Shown: positions 43,899 through 55,542 of the stretch, piece after piece
Layout of the letters: the number at the start of each line of letters is the position of its first letter
Position numbering within the stretch: the first letter of the stretch is position 1
Source of the DNA: Cephalotus follicularis
Lineage: Eukaryota > Streptophyta > Magnoliopsida > Oxalidales > Cephalotaceae
Reading direction: 5' to 3'
Length of the DNA: 64,000 bases
Assembly (NCBI GenBank): GCA_001972305.1
Contig: BDDD01002238.1
Span: 1 to 64,000 of the forward strand
Notes under the pieces: model-generated
What the model saw: the letters and a program-made list of their open reading frames with translations, nothing else
Told to the model about the DNA's origin: nothing
The model's database searches: none
Made by a program: the position numbers and the translations under genes

Positions 43899-46602
43899 TG
43901 TCATACCCCGTTTTTCCCAAGGGCAACGTTAAAACGGTAAGGCAATCAACACAACATAATTAAGCTCATGCAATAATCCATAAAACAAAAACCTTTAATA
44001 GCGGAAGCAATAATCATGAAATAAGCTGAATTTAAATATGTATCACGCATCCCATACTACGTGATACCCACAAAGTTTATATAAAACCCAACAACATTGT
44101 CGATCGCCCATAAACGGAGCGTGATAAACAGTACAGGGTAACAAAATAACCCTTGTTACAATAATCCAAATAACATGACCAATGTTCACTAACCCAGTAC
44201 ACAAAATAAGAGAACTACTCAGTCTTCTCTTTAAGTCTCCTTGCATGCTCCATGTTAAATCCACTCCATCAATCTGTTACAGTAGGGGTTAGCCCTTGTC
44301 CACACTCGGCTAAGTGAATAAACTCATAAATACAGTTTGAGCTATATGATAATGAATATCACGAATGAATGCATTATGATGCAGTATGACATGTAATTTT
44401 CACAGTAATTTTATCTCTGTATATACATACAAAAATATATGCATGTTCATAGTACAGGTATAACCTCAAAAGCTATATCAACACAAGCAGTAAATGTGTC
44501 CCAAAAGGAACTAGACAAACAAGTCGTCATAACCGTCGCCACCTCCTGGCCCCAACGTCATGCACTCTTACACCATCCCCGTTTGCGAACGGCTTGGAGC
44601 AAGTCATCCGTATGTTGTTTAGCACGGCGGCTAAACCAACAGCAGGTTACTAGCACAGAGGCTAAGTAATCAACAGGTTATTAGCACAGCGGCTAATAAT
44701 CAACAGGCACAAGCATTGCATAGTACAAGTCAAGAAATAAAATAAAATTACTTGATCAAATATATTTGTTTAAAATATATTACTCCGTTCACAAGTTGTG
44801 ATAAGTTATAAAACTTAAAACAATACATTTGATTGTGTAACCAATTCTTTAAAACATTTCTCCATCTTTGGAAATACTTCCCCAATCATTTCAAAAATAT
44901 ATAAAATCATATGTTGACAAATATACATTTCGTACAATAATGATTTTCGTAATCATGCAAGTTTTCCAAGATGGTTAATACTTTTTAGAAATCAACCATA
45001 AAGCAATTCTCAGTAATAATGCAAACATATGCTCAGAATACATCTAGGATCGTTCCTAGGATCGTTTCAGGTCTAGCGGGTCCCATTCGAGTGAAATTCC
45101 TTCAAACATGGGGATAGGCATCGATGTTTATCCCTAAGGCATCGACGTCCTTACCCTAAGGCGTCAACCTCTCATACAGTTATTCCCAGGCAATTTTGCA
45201 CCAAAGACGTCGATGCCTTTCCAAAGACATCGATGTCTTTATGATACCAGGAGATATCAGTTCACGAGTCTGGATTCTGGAGGGAAGAATCCAGCCCCTA
45301 AATCCTCATATAAGCGAAACCCAACCTCGCAAGGAGTAGGAAATGCTACTGGTTATTAGGATATGTAACAAGAACATCAATCCGTAAACAAACATGTAAC
45401 CTCAAGTGGCCAATTCGCCATCTGCAGTAAACATTACTGTTCTATGAATACCCAGAAAAGGCGTCGATGCTTTTACTCAAACATCGATGTCTTTTTCATA
45501 CGTACACGAAGACATCGACGTCTTCAGGTCGACGTTTATCCAACCCAGAACGTTTTCTCCATTGTTTTAAAACAGCAGGCCATTATCAAAATCATCCATT
45601 ACATAAACCAGTTCAAATAGTCATGTAATTTGCACATGCATGTTTTCTCCGTACATCACAGTGGTTATCACAACAAGTCCAGAATCACAATTCATCCATA
45701 ATCATGCAATTCGTCATGGTATTCACTAACTTAAAACCCAAAATGCATGTATAAGATTATCACTTTCCCCTACCTTGTTGTTCCAAGCTAGGAGCTGGAA
45801 AGTCCACCTCTTTGAGTTCCAAGGTTCTAGCCACAGTAGCTTTAAGATCCTCTCAGCAACTGCAATCCACAAGCTCCAAGTCTCTGGCTCCAAGTCAAGT
45901 TCAACAATGGTGGCTCTCTCTTTCTACCACTCACTGTTTCCCTTTCTCACTGTTTTTAGCTGAGAGAGAGAGGAAGGAAGAGGTGTTTTATTATGGCAGA
46001 AACCCTCCCCTTCTCTCTTGCTTCACAGATAACCACACCCTCACGTGCTCACCTTCCTCTGGTTTTGGCTCTTTTTCCCTTTTCCCTTCTGTAGGTTACA
46101 GATGAAGATGGTATATCCTCTTGCATGCACCAGGTGAGGGGCACGTTTTGAGCTTGCCTGGAAACACACCAGCATGATCAACACGTCGCATTGTGCATGT
46201 CCAGATGCCTGGATGATGCCTCAAAAATTGCCCATTGCATGTTGTTCTATCAGTGTTTAACGTGACAGATGTCCTTTAAAAAGGCGTCGACGTCTTTCCT
46301 TAGAGGTCGATGTCTTTTCCCTTTCATAAGGAGGTGTCGATGTCTTCACCCTACATCGACGTGTATGTCCATGCATTCACGTACGCCTTTGCTCCCATAG
46401 ACGTCGACGTCTTTCCAAAGACATCGACGCATTTTCCCAAAACTGCACCGTTTTAGTTTAAACACACACATTCCTTTCTCCCAAGCAATAATTAGGGTTT
46501 GGTAACCTTAGTGAGGTCTAAATCTCCAACATTTTCATTAATTCAACATAAGATTAGATCTTAGGATGAAATATTACAAAACAAAAAATACCTGGCGTTA
46601 CA
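43899..46602 (-). repeat. Element 5 5' LTR: head C plus tail Y (2704 bp)
   Basis: It ends in GGCGTTACA on the plus strand at 46602 and begins TGTCATACCCCG. It matches 28483-31181 closely. Motif arrays lie at 45118-45240, 45462-45537 and 46283-46432. Confidence 0.93.
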
Positions 46603-47089
46603 ATACTGAAGCTGTCCGTAATTGGCATTCATGCATATAACATGTCATGCATATATATCTCCTATATCTGTTGCATTCCATTGCATATTGTATTACCTAC
46701 ACAGCCAGTGGTTGCTGACCCATTCTCATAATGGGTCAGGTACAGGTGAAGCATCGAAGTGATTAGACAGGCCGAATCGCAACACAGGAATTCTTGTGGC
46801 AGTACAGTTCCCGCTATCTACCTTGTGTATATGAATTTGGATGTATAAGAGAGATAGTTTATTTGAGTTATTGACCTGCCGGCTTGTGGCAGCGCTTAAG
46901 ATATATATGTTAATGTTATGGTATGATTAGGTTCAGCAATTGAATGTTTTTCATCCGCATGTATGTTGTATATTAAAGTTTTAAATTTGTAGCTATTTTG
47001 GAATATGATGCTACGTTTGTGATGGATTGTATGGATAGACCTGCCATGTGTCGAGCCTTGGGGTCTTCCTTGGGGTTCGGGGCGTGACA
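46603..47089 (+). repeat. Tail X of an LTR, probably the end of the element 4 3' LTR
   Basis: It shares the CTACACAGCCAGTGG, GGGTCAGGT and CTGCCGGCTTGTGGCAG blocks with 11900-12160 and ends GGGCGTGACA. With 27033-28245 it would make an LTR of ~1.7 kb. The link across element 5 is inferred. Confidence 0.65.
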
Positions 47090-47205
47090 TATACATCCCG
47101 TAACCCATAACCATATAACCACTTAACTGATAGGGACCTGACCATGAAGGATCGCGTAAGATCCATCCATCAAAACCATTTTCGAAACCATTTTCCATAA
47201 CTATT
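47090..47205 (-). repeat. LTR fragment, element 3-like, between elements 4 and 6
   Basis: The stretch GGGACCTGACCATGAAGGATC and the following AAGATCCATCCATCAAAA resemble 10300-10345 of the element 3 LTR. It is the apparent older host sequence of elements 4 and 6. Confidence 0.5.
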
Positions 47206-50200
47206 TGTTGGAGATATGCCCTATAAGCCTATTGTGTTTACCGTAAAGTGCATATTCTTAACGACACTCTTATTCAATCTCTAGTACTTAAATGGCAATG
47301 GTTGATCTATATACATTCTTAAATGTATTGATGAATGTACATAGAATAGAGATAAAGGATTAAAACCATTGATGAGATCATTGGGATAAGACTTAGAACC
47401 TCGGTATGCTCTATTCTTAAATATTCGTAATCATAGGATTACTAATCATGGACATTAGTAAGCTGGATAGACTTTCACGTGTTTATCATCCCGGTGCAGG
47501 GGAATGGCTGGTCTCAAAGTCACAAGTGTAGAGTCCACTGTGATAAATATGTGAGTGCTTGTTGAATACGAGTTCACCGAATAGTGGTTCGCAAGAAGAA
47601 CACATGTATGGGTTTTTACCCACTTGTCAAACAGGAGTTCTTGTATTGCAGTAGTGTAGGTGGTCCTTAGACCTGAGCCACCATATGATGTCTTATTGAT
47701 AATACATCATGCTTTGATGACACTTAAATACGGCTTCGAACCATTGGGTGTATACAGGTGGCTATTGGGTATGGTCACTTATACATGGAGACATGTGAGT
47801 AGGCAACAAGGAATCTACCAGTCCCGGTGTAATGACCCACATTAATTTTTGGGTAAATTGATGTTTGGGGGTTGTTATGGATTAAGAGATAAGAGATATT
47901 TGTTTTGTGTTGGGATATGTGCAAAGCTTGCTTAAGAAGCATGTCAGTTGGCTTTCGATAGACATCTTATCCATCATGTCACGCCTGAAGAAGCATTTGA
48001 GAGAGTGAGCTTTCATCTTTCTTCTTTCTTCTTCGTCTTTCTTCTGAAGCTTTGATCCCTGTTTGAGGTTGGGACTTTCTTTCACCAGTCTACGCGTCTA
48101 GCAGGTGAGTGTCCTCCTCAGTGTGTTTTGGTGCGTCGCATGGTTGGTGCATGCATGATCTTTAAGGCCGAGAAGGAGCTTCGTCTTGGTTTTCATGGAC
48201 ATATGTGGTTCATGCATGACTTCAGAGATGTTGTTCATGGTAGCTAAGCGTTGTTGTGTGTTGATCTTGCAGAGGAGGATCTAGGCACGGAGTCCACACA
48301 ACAAGGAAGCTAGCTGAGGAAGCTACTGATACTAGTGAGTGGGATGTTCTTCTTTCTATCAATTGATAACTGAGAGTTTATTGTTTATATGCCCTTCCAT
48401 GATATTATCTTTGACTATGCTTTCTTCTCCTATCATCTTATTGATATTGCATGTGAATATTGTTGTTTTCGAGCTAAGGGCTCAATGCCTGGGTTGAAAG
48501 TATTGTTTCCCATTTTTGTTTAAGTATTCATGCTTTATTTGATATCATGTGTTGTTGTCCTCGGGTACCGGTTACTGGTTACTTGGTTATGTATGAGACT
48601 TGTTGTGGCTGATAGGGGAGTGGGCGTTCGATCCCAATTCCATTCAGCAGTGCCATTGTCTATGATGAGCTATTGAGTGTGACTGTGCCTGGGTTCCATA
48701 CCTGGTTCTACTCATTTCATTGGTCTATGATGGAATGATGTGTGGGGGCAGCCGTGGATCCGCTATCTTCTCTGGTCAGGCCATAATGGAGTCCTCGGGC
48801 ATGAGATTGCCGGCACGAGATGGTCTAAGTGGTGATACACTTACCTCTTAGCCGATGTTCTCCTCTGTCATCTCGTCAAGGGTGGAGCTAAGCGGTGATT
48901 CGCAGGCCCCTTGGACGATACTAGCGCTATGTGATTGCTGACGAGTTAGCTCATCGATCGATGTTCATATGGTGTAGTGCTGAGCTCGTCATTGCTGATG
49001 GGGGTGGGCTTCCATAGCCCCTCGATCGATATTCATGGAGTGAGTTGCGCCAATGTGTGATTGCCGAGGAAGGAGTGCTGGCGTAGCCATTCTACCGATG
49101 TTCGTGCGGTACTCTGGAAGTGGGTATCTATATACGTATTTGAGGGATGTGTACAGTCTTGTAGCCCATGACCGAGTTGATGGAACGTCAACGGAGTTGT
49201 TATTTGTTCTCGCTGAGGTGGTTCCGGCTATGGAAGTGTGTGACTTTGATGTGTGCATGTGCGTGTGTGGAATGAGCTTGTGATTGATACAGTACCAGTA
49301 GTTCCCTTGATAATTGTTGATCCTTAGAGTTGATCTTTTGTTGATCCTTGGATCCCTGGCATGTTCTGGCATATAACCTATTGTTTGTTTTCTTTCCTTG
49401 AGGTCGATCATTGAGTTGGTAGCTCTGACGTCTCCTCGAGTTTTCCTTTTTATCAATATCCTTGTATATTTTCACCTCTGCCTTATTTTGTTGAGCAGGG
49501 GATATGGGTTGTCCTTGGGCCCAGTTGGGGCAGGGAACAGTTACCTTGGTTCTTAGCACCCTGGTGGAAGTGGGTTTGCCTAGGATATTCCTTGATCTTA
49601 GTCACTAGTCAGTTGGACTAATCCCCTATCAGTTTTGTGTGCAGAGGGAGCGGGGCAGCAGGGTTCTTGAGATCTACTAAGGACAACGTGTTGAAAGAGG
49701 TAGACGTCGGACGCAACACCTTAGAATGGCTCCTCGGCCACGGGCACCTTCATGCATTTGGGGACATTCATGGGGTTTTTGTATAGACTTGTTAATGTCT
49801 ATGTCTTGTAAATCCTCTTTGTAAACATGTATATGATTTTTTTGGATGTTGTGGATCCTTGGCATTTTTCCCGGGACCGTGTATATAATTCACTTGTTTT
49901 TATATACTTTGTTGTTATGAGCTGTTTTCCCAGCCCTGGTGCTGTTTATGCTAAGTGTTTGGGCGTGCAGGGACGACGTATGAGTTTAGGGGTTGTTTGA
50001 CCCTGGGCAGAGGAGCAGGTCTCCCCAACCCTGGCCTTGGTGAAACTTCAATGTTTCTCCCCGGGGCCTTTTGTGCGTGGCCCCTCTGCTGAGATGCCGG
50101 GGGAGGGGTAGCTATGTTCATGGTTGGTCAAACCTTAGGTTGACTTTGTAGCTTGGGTTGGTTGACCCTAAGCTGAGGTATGGTGGCATCCCCGGGTGTT

Positions 50201-52215
50201 GTCCCCGGGCATGCCCGTAGGCGTTAAGTGGGTGTAAGTAGTTTTCCTTAGTTTTGCCCGTCCTCCCGACCTCGGACCAGCTCGGTCCCTGGAGATGTTT
50301 TGTTAGGAGAGCCCTGGTCGATCCCCTGGGTACCTGGCCGGGGTGAGATTCCATCTCCTTAGTGTAAGTTGAGCATTTGGGGGACCTCGGGTAATGTTCC
50401 CATGCTTGGCGTTTGTCCCCGGGCCCTTGTGTTGATCCCAGGCTTAGCTTATGTTAAACGTTGTCGTTTTCTTGTGCCCGGGCATATCCTAGTTTTTTTG
50501 GGTAATACCCGAGGAGGACATGTCTGAAGTTAGTCGTCCAATGAGGACATGCCCGAGGATGGCTCGTCCGGGGAAGGCATGTCTTAGGATGGAGGTGCAA
50601 GCCTGGCTTGTGATACATCATGTTGTGTTGGGTGGTGTTGGCATCCCCTGCCCGGAACCCCAGGCAAGAAGTAGTGTTACGTTCTCTGCCCTGGCTCCCT
50701 CCCCTGGCATGTTCCTTCAGTGGAACAGTGCGTTTGGGCAGTGGGTGTTGTGTGTGTCCCCTTTAGTTAAATGGTGAGTTTTGGGAATGGTTTTATGTAA
50801 GGGTTATTAATAGTTTTGCCATTCCTTCTTTGTCCCTTCTCTGCCGTGTGTTTCTTCAGGCATTGCTAGTTTTTATACCTTAGGTGCGTTTGGCCTGGGG
50901 AGCGCGGCTCTCCTCAGCAGTGTGTTTTTAATGCCTGCCCTGGCCTTAGCGTTAGCCTTTGTTTGTTGGGATTTTGGTTAGGGATCCACGTGGGGGATCC
51001 TTCCACCGGGCACGGCCGTCCTCCGGCGGGGGGTGCTCAGGAACGGCGCGTGTCACCCGGTATAAGGGGTTGTATGCTCTATGACATCGCACTTATAATA
51101 GCTTGAAGTCCTTGCAAGGCTCTAAGCATGTTCTGAAGAGTTTTCGATGTGCGAGTAAAGCTATTTATATAAGTTGCAAGATGCATAGAATTGAATTGTT
51201 AGGGTTTGACAAATTTCATACTCTAGATTTAATCGGAGCATAGAATGGTAGAAGGATTATACCTGCATGGAAACTGTAATAAAATAGTTTAATGGATTTA
51301 ATAACTATAATATGTGATATCACAAATATTAAATCCATCGTATCCGGGATTAGTCGTAATATGTGATGTTAACCTTTATCCGTAAATATAAGATATTTAC
51401 TTTTATCCATAGGAACCCATAAACATAATGAACTCTCATATAGAGATTGATTCATCTTGTATAAGGGATAAATTGAAAGTGTTTCAATTTGCAAATTAGT
51501 TAGAAGAGTTCTAACTCGATTGAAGAAGTTCAATCCGTAATCGTAAATTTACGATTTTGCCTCTTCGCCCGGTATACTGAATGAACTATCAGAGTCACGC
51601 ATTATAAGCTTTGTGGTAACATCATTTTTAAGAGAGTCTTAACTGAAAGATAATTGTATAATTAAGTGAGGGCTTGATTAAATATGAAAATCCGGTAAGT
51701 TAGACTTACCGGAAATTGCCCCAATATTAAATTACAAAGGGTTCGTATAAAAGGCCTTTGTTTTTGACCACTCATGAAAAACTCAATCTTAAGCTCACAT
51801 ATCAGTTTTCCCTAAGGGAAAATGAGAGTTTTCTTTCCCCCTACAATGGCCTTCATGACTGAAACTAAAATGGTGCAGAGCAAGAGGTCAAAGCCAGCCA
51901 CTCTCGGATGGTGTTGGTGATCATGCTTGGTGTGGAATACTAGAAGGCCATGATCACTCCGTCTCAAGAGAAGGAGTCATCCTTGCAGCCCATGTGAGTG
52001 ATTCTAATCCTCCTTTTATGTCGCTCCATGTGTTAGTTTAGGCTAAAGATCAAGGCAAGCATAGGTTAGGGATCTTGGAATTGATTTAGGGTCAATCTTT
52101 GTTGTTTGTTGCATGTTTGATGCCATGTTTGTGTGTTCTTATTTCCGCTACAATTCTGGCTTGTGTGTGCATGATTAAGTGTTAATTAGATGTTTAGATT
52201 GACAATAAACCAACA
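47206..52215 (+). repeat. Element 6 5' LTR (about 1777 bp without its insertion)
   Basis: TGTTGG at the start and CCAACA at the end form the terminal inverted repeat. It is split by the solo LTR 47828-51055 and its CCCGG duplication. AT-rich, with no gene seen. Confidence 0.8.
47828..51055 (+). repeat. Solo LTR-like insertion, 3228 bp, TSD CCCGG
   Basis: It starts TGTAATGACCC and ends GCGCGTGTCA. CCCGG occurs at 47823-47827 and again at 51056-51060. It shares no obvious body sequence with the other LTRs here. Its last third (50000-51055) is GC-rich with imperfect repeats around GCCCGGGCATGCCCG and GAGGACATG. It has no internal domains. Solo-LTR status is inferred from the TG...CA ends and the duplication. 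Confidence 0.8.
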
Positions 52216-52217
52216 TA

Positions 52218-52229
52218 TGATATCAGAGC
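52218..52229 (+). other. Primer-binding site, element 6 (decayed)
   Basis: TGATATCAGAGC lies two bases after the LTR end. One substitution separates it from TGGTATCAGAGC. Confidence 0.8.
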
Positions 52230-52400
52230 AATCTAATCTAGCTTGCCTTGCCACTTGTGATTGAAACTAGCATGAATTTGGCCTTTCCCTCTTGAATTAT
52301 GGCCTTTCCACCACCCTAAGCAGCCCTTTTTCCTCCCCCTTTGGCGTCGGCCTACCACCTTCAATGGTGCTCCCATGGCTTCCACCATCTTCCATCGTCA

Positions 52401-52598
52401 AAGCATGCAAAAGAAGATGAATTTATGAGATACATGTGTCAAGCATGCAAAATATTATGAATATATGAGATATATGTGTCAAGCATGCAAAAGATTATGA
52501 ATATATGAGATATATGTGTCTTGCATGCAAAAGATGATAATGTATGGGATATATGTGTCTTGCATGAAAGAGATGATGATTCATGAGATGACATGTAG
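52401..52598 (+). repeat. 40-bp tandem repeat, five copies
   Basis: Units begin at 52401, 52441, 52481, 52521 and about 52560, each opening with AGCATGCAAAAGA or TGCATGCAAAAGA and closing with ATATATGTGTC. The last unit is diverged. Confidence 0.9.
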
Positions 52599-52606
52599 CT
52601 CTAAAG

Positions 52607-52901
52607 CTCAAGGTCAGACCTCGGTGCTTTAGGATAGACCTCACTGCTTGAAGGCAGACCTCAGTTCTTATAGGTCAGACCTCGGTGCTTGAGGTTAGAC
52701 CTCGGTTCTTGAAGGCAGACGTCGGTGCTTGAGGTTAGACCTCGCTGCTTGAAGGCTGACCTCGGTGCTTGAGGATAGACCTCGCTACTTGAAGGCAGAC
52801 CTCAGAGGAAGAGGTCAGAGCTGAAAGCTCGAAGTGAGACTTCAATGCTTGATGACAGACCTCAGAGGTAGAGGTTAGAACTCAAAAGCTCGAAGTCAGA
52901 C
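52607..52901 (+). repeat. AGACCTCGGTGCTTGAGG minisatellite, left part
   Basis: About nine units of a ~22-bp repeat turn, toward the right end, into the longer unit seen at 58498-58908. GAGGTCAGACCTC within it is a perfect palindrome around a central A. The right end is the CAGAC target duplication (52897-52901). Confidence 0.9.
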
Positions 52902-52912
52902 GGTAACGCCCG

Positions 52913-55542
52913 TGTAATATCCCGTTTTCTATTTTGACATGTTTGTATGATTATTGTTTGGGATCATATCCTTTTCGACTTATGCTATGGTTTGTGGACC
53001 TATTTGATTTTTGCTTTGAATTCCTTTTATTGTTGTTGATTTCTGGGCACAAAGCGACGACGCTCTATTTAGAACCGTCGACGCTTTGGCTGTTGTGTGG
53101 CACGTCGACGCCTAAACGTGTGATTTCGACGCATTTTGTATTTATGTCCTTAACCGTCGACGCTTTAAGTAAACAGTCGACGCTTTGTTCTGCTTTCCAT
53201 ATCAGTTTGGTCGGTGACAGTGTTTTTGGAAGGTTGGATTTGTTTCCTTTCCTGGCTATCCGATTACCCTAAGTGTTAGACGCATTTTGGTTAGTATGGT
53301 AATGTCCTAATATACTAATCTTGTCAATTAAAACTCGGATTTTGCATTTAACCAGACAAAATTCTTTTAAAAAGCATCAAACTTTTCTGCACTTTTTACA
53401 AACGAACAACAACTTTAAACTCGTTTTTCCACACTGATTTCGAAGTTTTCTGGAGGTAATTTCTAAACAAAAACTATAGTTCATGCTATGTAGTTTCTAT
53501 ATCATCTTTTAATTCGTGTTAAAATTGACTATAACATGATCTAGAGCATGGTTTAGGAGGTCTGTTGAAACTAAATTTCTGCTATGTTCATTCATGGGTT
53601 TTATGCATGATTTGTAATTTTGATAATTAAAAACTGGAAATCACGTCATTGATGTATGTATGCATATGAATACTACTGTTTTTACATATTATATACAGAA
53701 AAATCGGACTATAGTTTATGATTATGTAAACTATTTTTAAAACCATATTTTGACATGAACACTATGCTAAACTTATTATTTTCATGATTTTGTGTTTGTA
53801 ATCCCTATACTGATAAATACAGACTCATCTGACATGTTTTTAAGTTCGGTTGTTGCTACTATAGCTTCAGTGTATGAAGAATATAAATTGTTCTTGAGTT
53901 TGAAACTAGTTTTCTGCATTTGGTATTCTGTGACTGACTCAAACCGTCGACGCTTTAGTTCTGAGCGTCGCCGCTTTGTGTTGTTTTGTGCCTTAGTCTG
54001 TCGACTCTTGGCTCGACGCTTAGTCCCTTTTTGCTATTAAACCGTCGACGCCTAAGTACTAAAGGTCGACGCTTTATGACAGTTTTGGACGTTTTGGTTT
54101 CTTTTATGTTATATGACGTTAAGCTTATTTGCTTAGGTCTTTATATCGTTCCTGGTGAAGTTAGGACACTCTAGGATACTTTTGTTCGGTATTCATATTT
54201 GTTTAGATTGTTCAGTCAGCTAAGGTACGGATTTTCTGCTCTTTGGCTTATTCCTTTGGTTTTACTGAAATGAGTTAAAATATGTTTTTGTACGGATTCT
54301 TCGTTCTTTGGTACTCCTTCGATTAAACTTTCATTAATTGATGATTTTGTATGTTTTATTGAACGGATTTATGTTCCTGGTTTTATTAAAAATAAAATTC
54401 ATATTTTGATACAGATATTCTCGTTTTGACAATAGTCTTATTAAAATGAATTTTATTACATCGGATATGGATATGCATATTTTCTGTTATCGAAATATGT
54501 GTTATTGTTTGGACATGGCTTCCACTTTAGGGAGTATGTTATATTTCAGATACAGATCAGATTTTGATTTGATTTTTGATATGAAAGTATGATCATTTTT
54601 AAATAATTTCAGATATGTCTAGAGACAGTTCACATAAGTTTGTTTTAGAATTATTTTAGAATAAAACAAAGTTTTAGCATAATAACATACAGAGAAAAAC
54701 CCTACCTATGAGGTATCATAGGCATGTTCTTTGGCACGGAGGACATGACACCTACCGTGGCGGTGTGATCGGTCTACGGCGTCTCTTTTAAATAAGTATC
54801 CTGAGAATAGGATATGGATCCTTTTGAGGCGTATGAGTATACTCTAGTTATGTCAGAATTCAGAAATTCAGTATTGGGATTGTTTGTGTAGTGCCATACA
54901 CGACTTTTCCGTCAGAGCATGTGGGCCTCGCGAACACCTTGCACCTATATATGTATGTATGTCAGAAATTCTCTGTTATGGAATTATGAATAAGATAATG
55001 TTTTGAATTATGATTTTTTGTTTTTTTTCGTAAGTTATGATGATCTTATAACTGCTCATTTATTTAAATATTCTGTTTTACTTTTCAAGAGTATTTTCCT
55101 ATGTTCCTTTACTAAATTTAAAGTTCAAATTATTTTGTTCATCGTTTACTGTTTAAATTCCTTATCCGTACTGAGGTTTGCTCATCCGCGTTTTTGTTTC
55201 TATGCGGCAGGTTTTCAGGAGCATGGGGGAAATGTGTGATAAGAGTTACCTATTTTCAGAGTATCAGCTAGGAGTTGGTTCTTGTGTTTTTCAGTAGGAT
55301 CAAATTAGTTTTTAGCAAAAACAGTTTCAGACTTTGGTTTTGTTTCAGTTATAATTTCAGTATTTGAATATCGGATTATGATTCGTTTTTTATTTAAATT
55401 TCAAACTCTTTTTCTATCACTTTGCAAAAAGATATGTTTTCAGACCACCACATCCGTTTCGTATCAGTCTTTTGTTAGAATTCCGTTATGTTTCAGTTTA
55501 GCATTATGACCTGTAAGGGCTCCCATCATCGGGGGTGTTACA
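52913..55542 (+). repeat. Solo LTR of the element 1 superfamily, 2630 bp, TSD GCCCG
   Basis: TGTAATATCCCG to GGGGTGTTACA, flanked by GCCCG at 52908-52912 and 55543-55547. The blocks AAGGTACGGATTTTCTG (about 54223), ACCGTGGCGGTGTGATCGG (about 54754) and TTGTTTCTATGCGGCAGG (about 55193) match the element 1 LTR. It carries GTCGACGCTT arrays where element 1 carries CAGCCGACTG units. Confidence 0.93.
53053..54076 (+). repeat. GTCGACGCTTT arrays, two clusters
   Basis: Cluster one is 53053-53186 (about six units of CCGTCGACGCTTT type) and cluster two is 53942-54076 (about six units). Unrelated AT-rich DNA lies between them. Confidence 0.85.

Larger units (their letters stand above)
28246..46602 (-). 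mobile_element. Element 5: Ty3/gypsy chromovirus with a truncated tandem second unit
   Basis: On the minus strand the order is 5' LTR (43899-46602), primer site, gag, pol, polypurine tract and 3' LTR (28483-31181). After that LTR there is not host DNA but a second primer site and a second gag start (28246-28482), nearly identical to 43650-43898. So two units share one LTR, and the second is truncated. Gag is interrupted by the copia element 35515-43548. The PR-RT-INT order and the chromodomain tail place it in the Tekay-like chromoviruses, related to but distinct from element 1. Confidence 0.92.
22824..47089 (+). mobile_element. Element 4: decayed Ty3/gypsy chromovirus hosting elements 3 and 5
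   Basis: Gag to chromodomain tail runs from 22824 to about 26990, followed by a polypurine tract and an LTR starting TGTAAGCCCCG at 27033. That LTR appears split by element 5 and resumes at 46603, ending GGGCGTGACA at 47089. Its 5' LTR lies outside the window, beyond element 3. Many stops and frameshifts and substituted catalytic residues make it the oldest coding element here. Continuity of the LTR across element 5 is inferred from tail type, since no second copy is present for comparison. Confidence 0.75.

Noticed and set aside
47090-47205. Host-gene exon or promoter between elements 4 and 6
   Set aside because: The 116 bp resembles the element 3 LTR and has no open frame of note.
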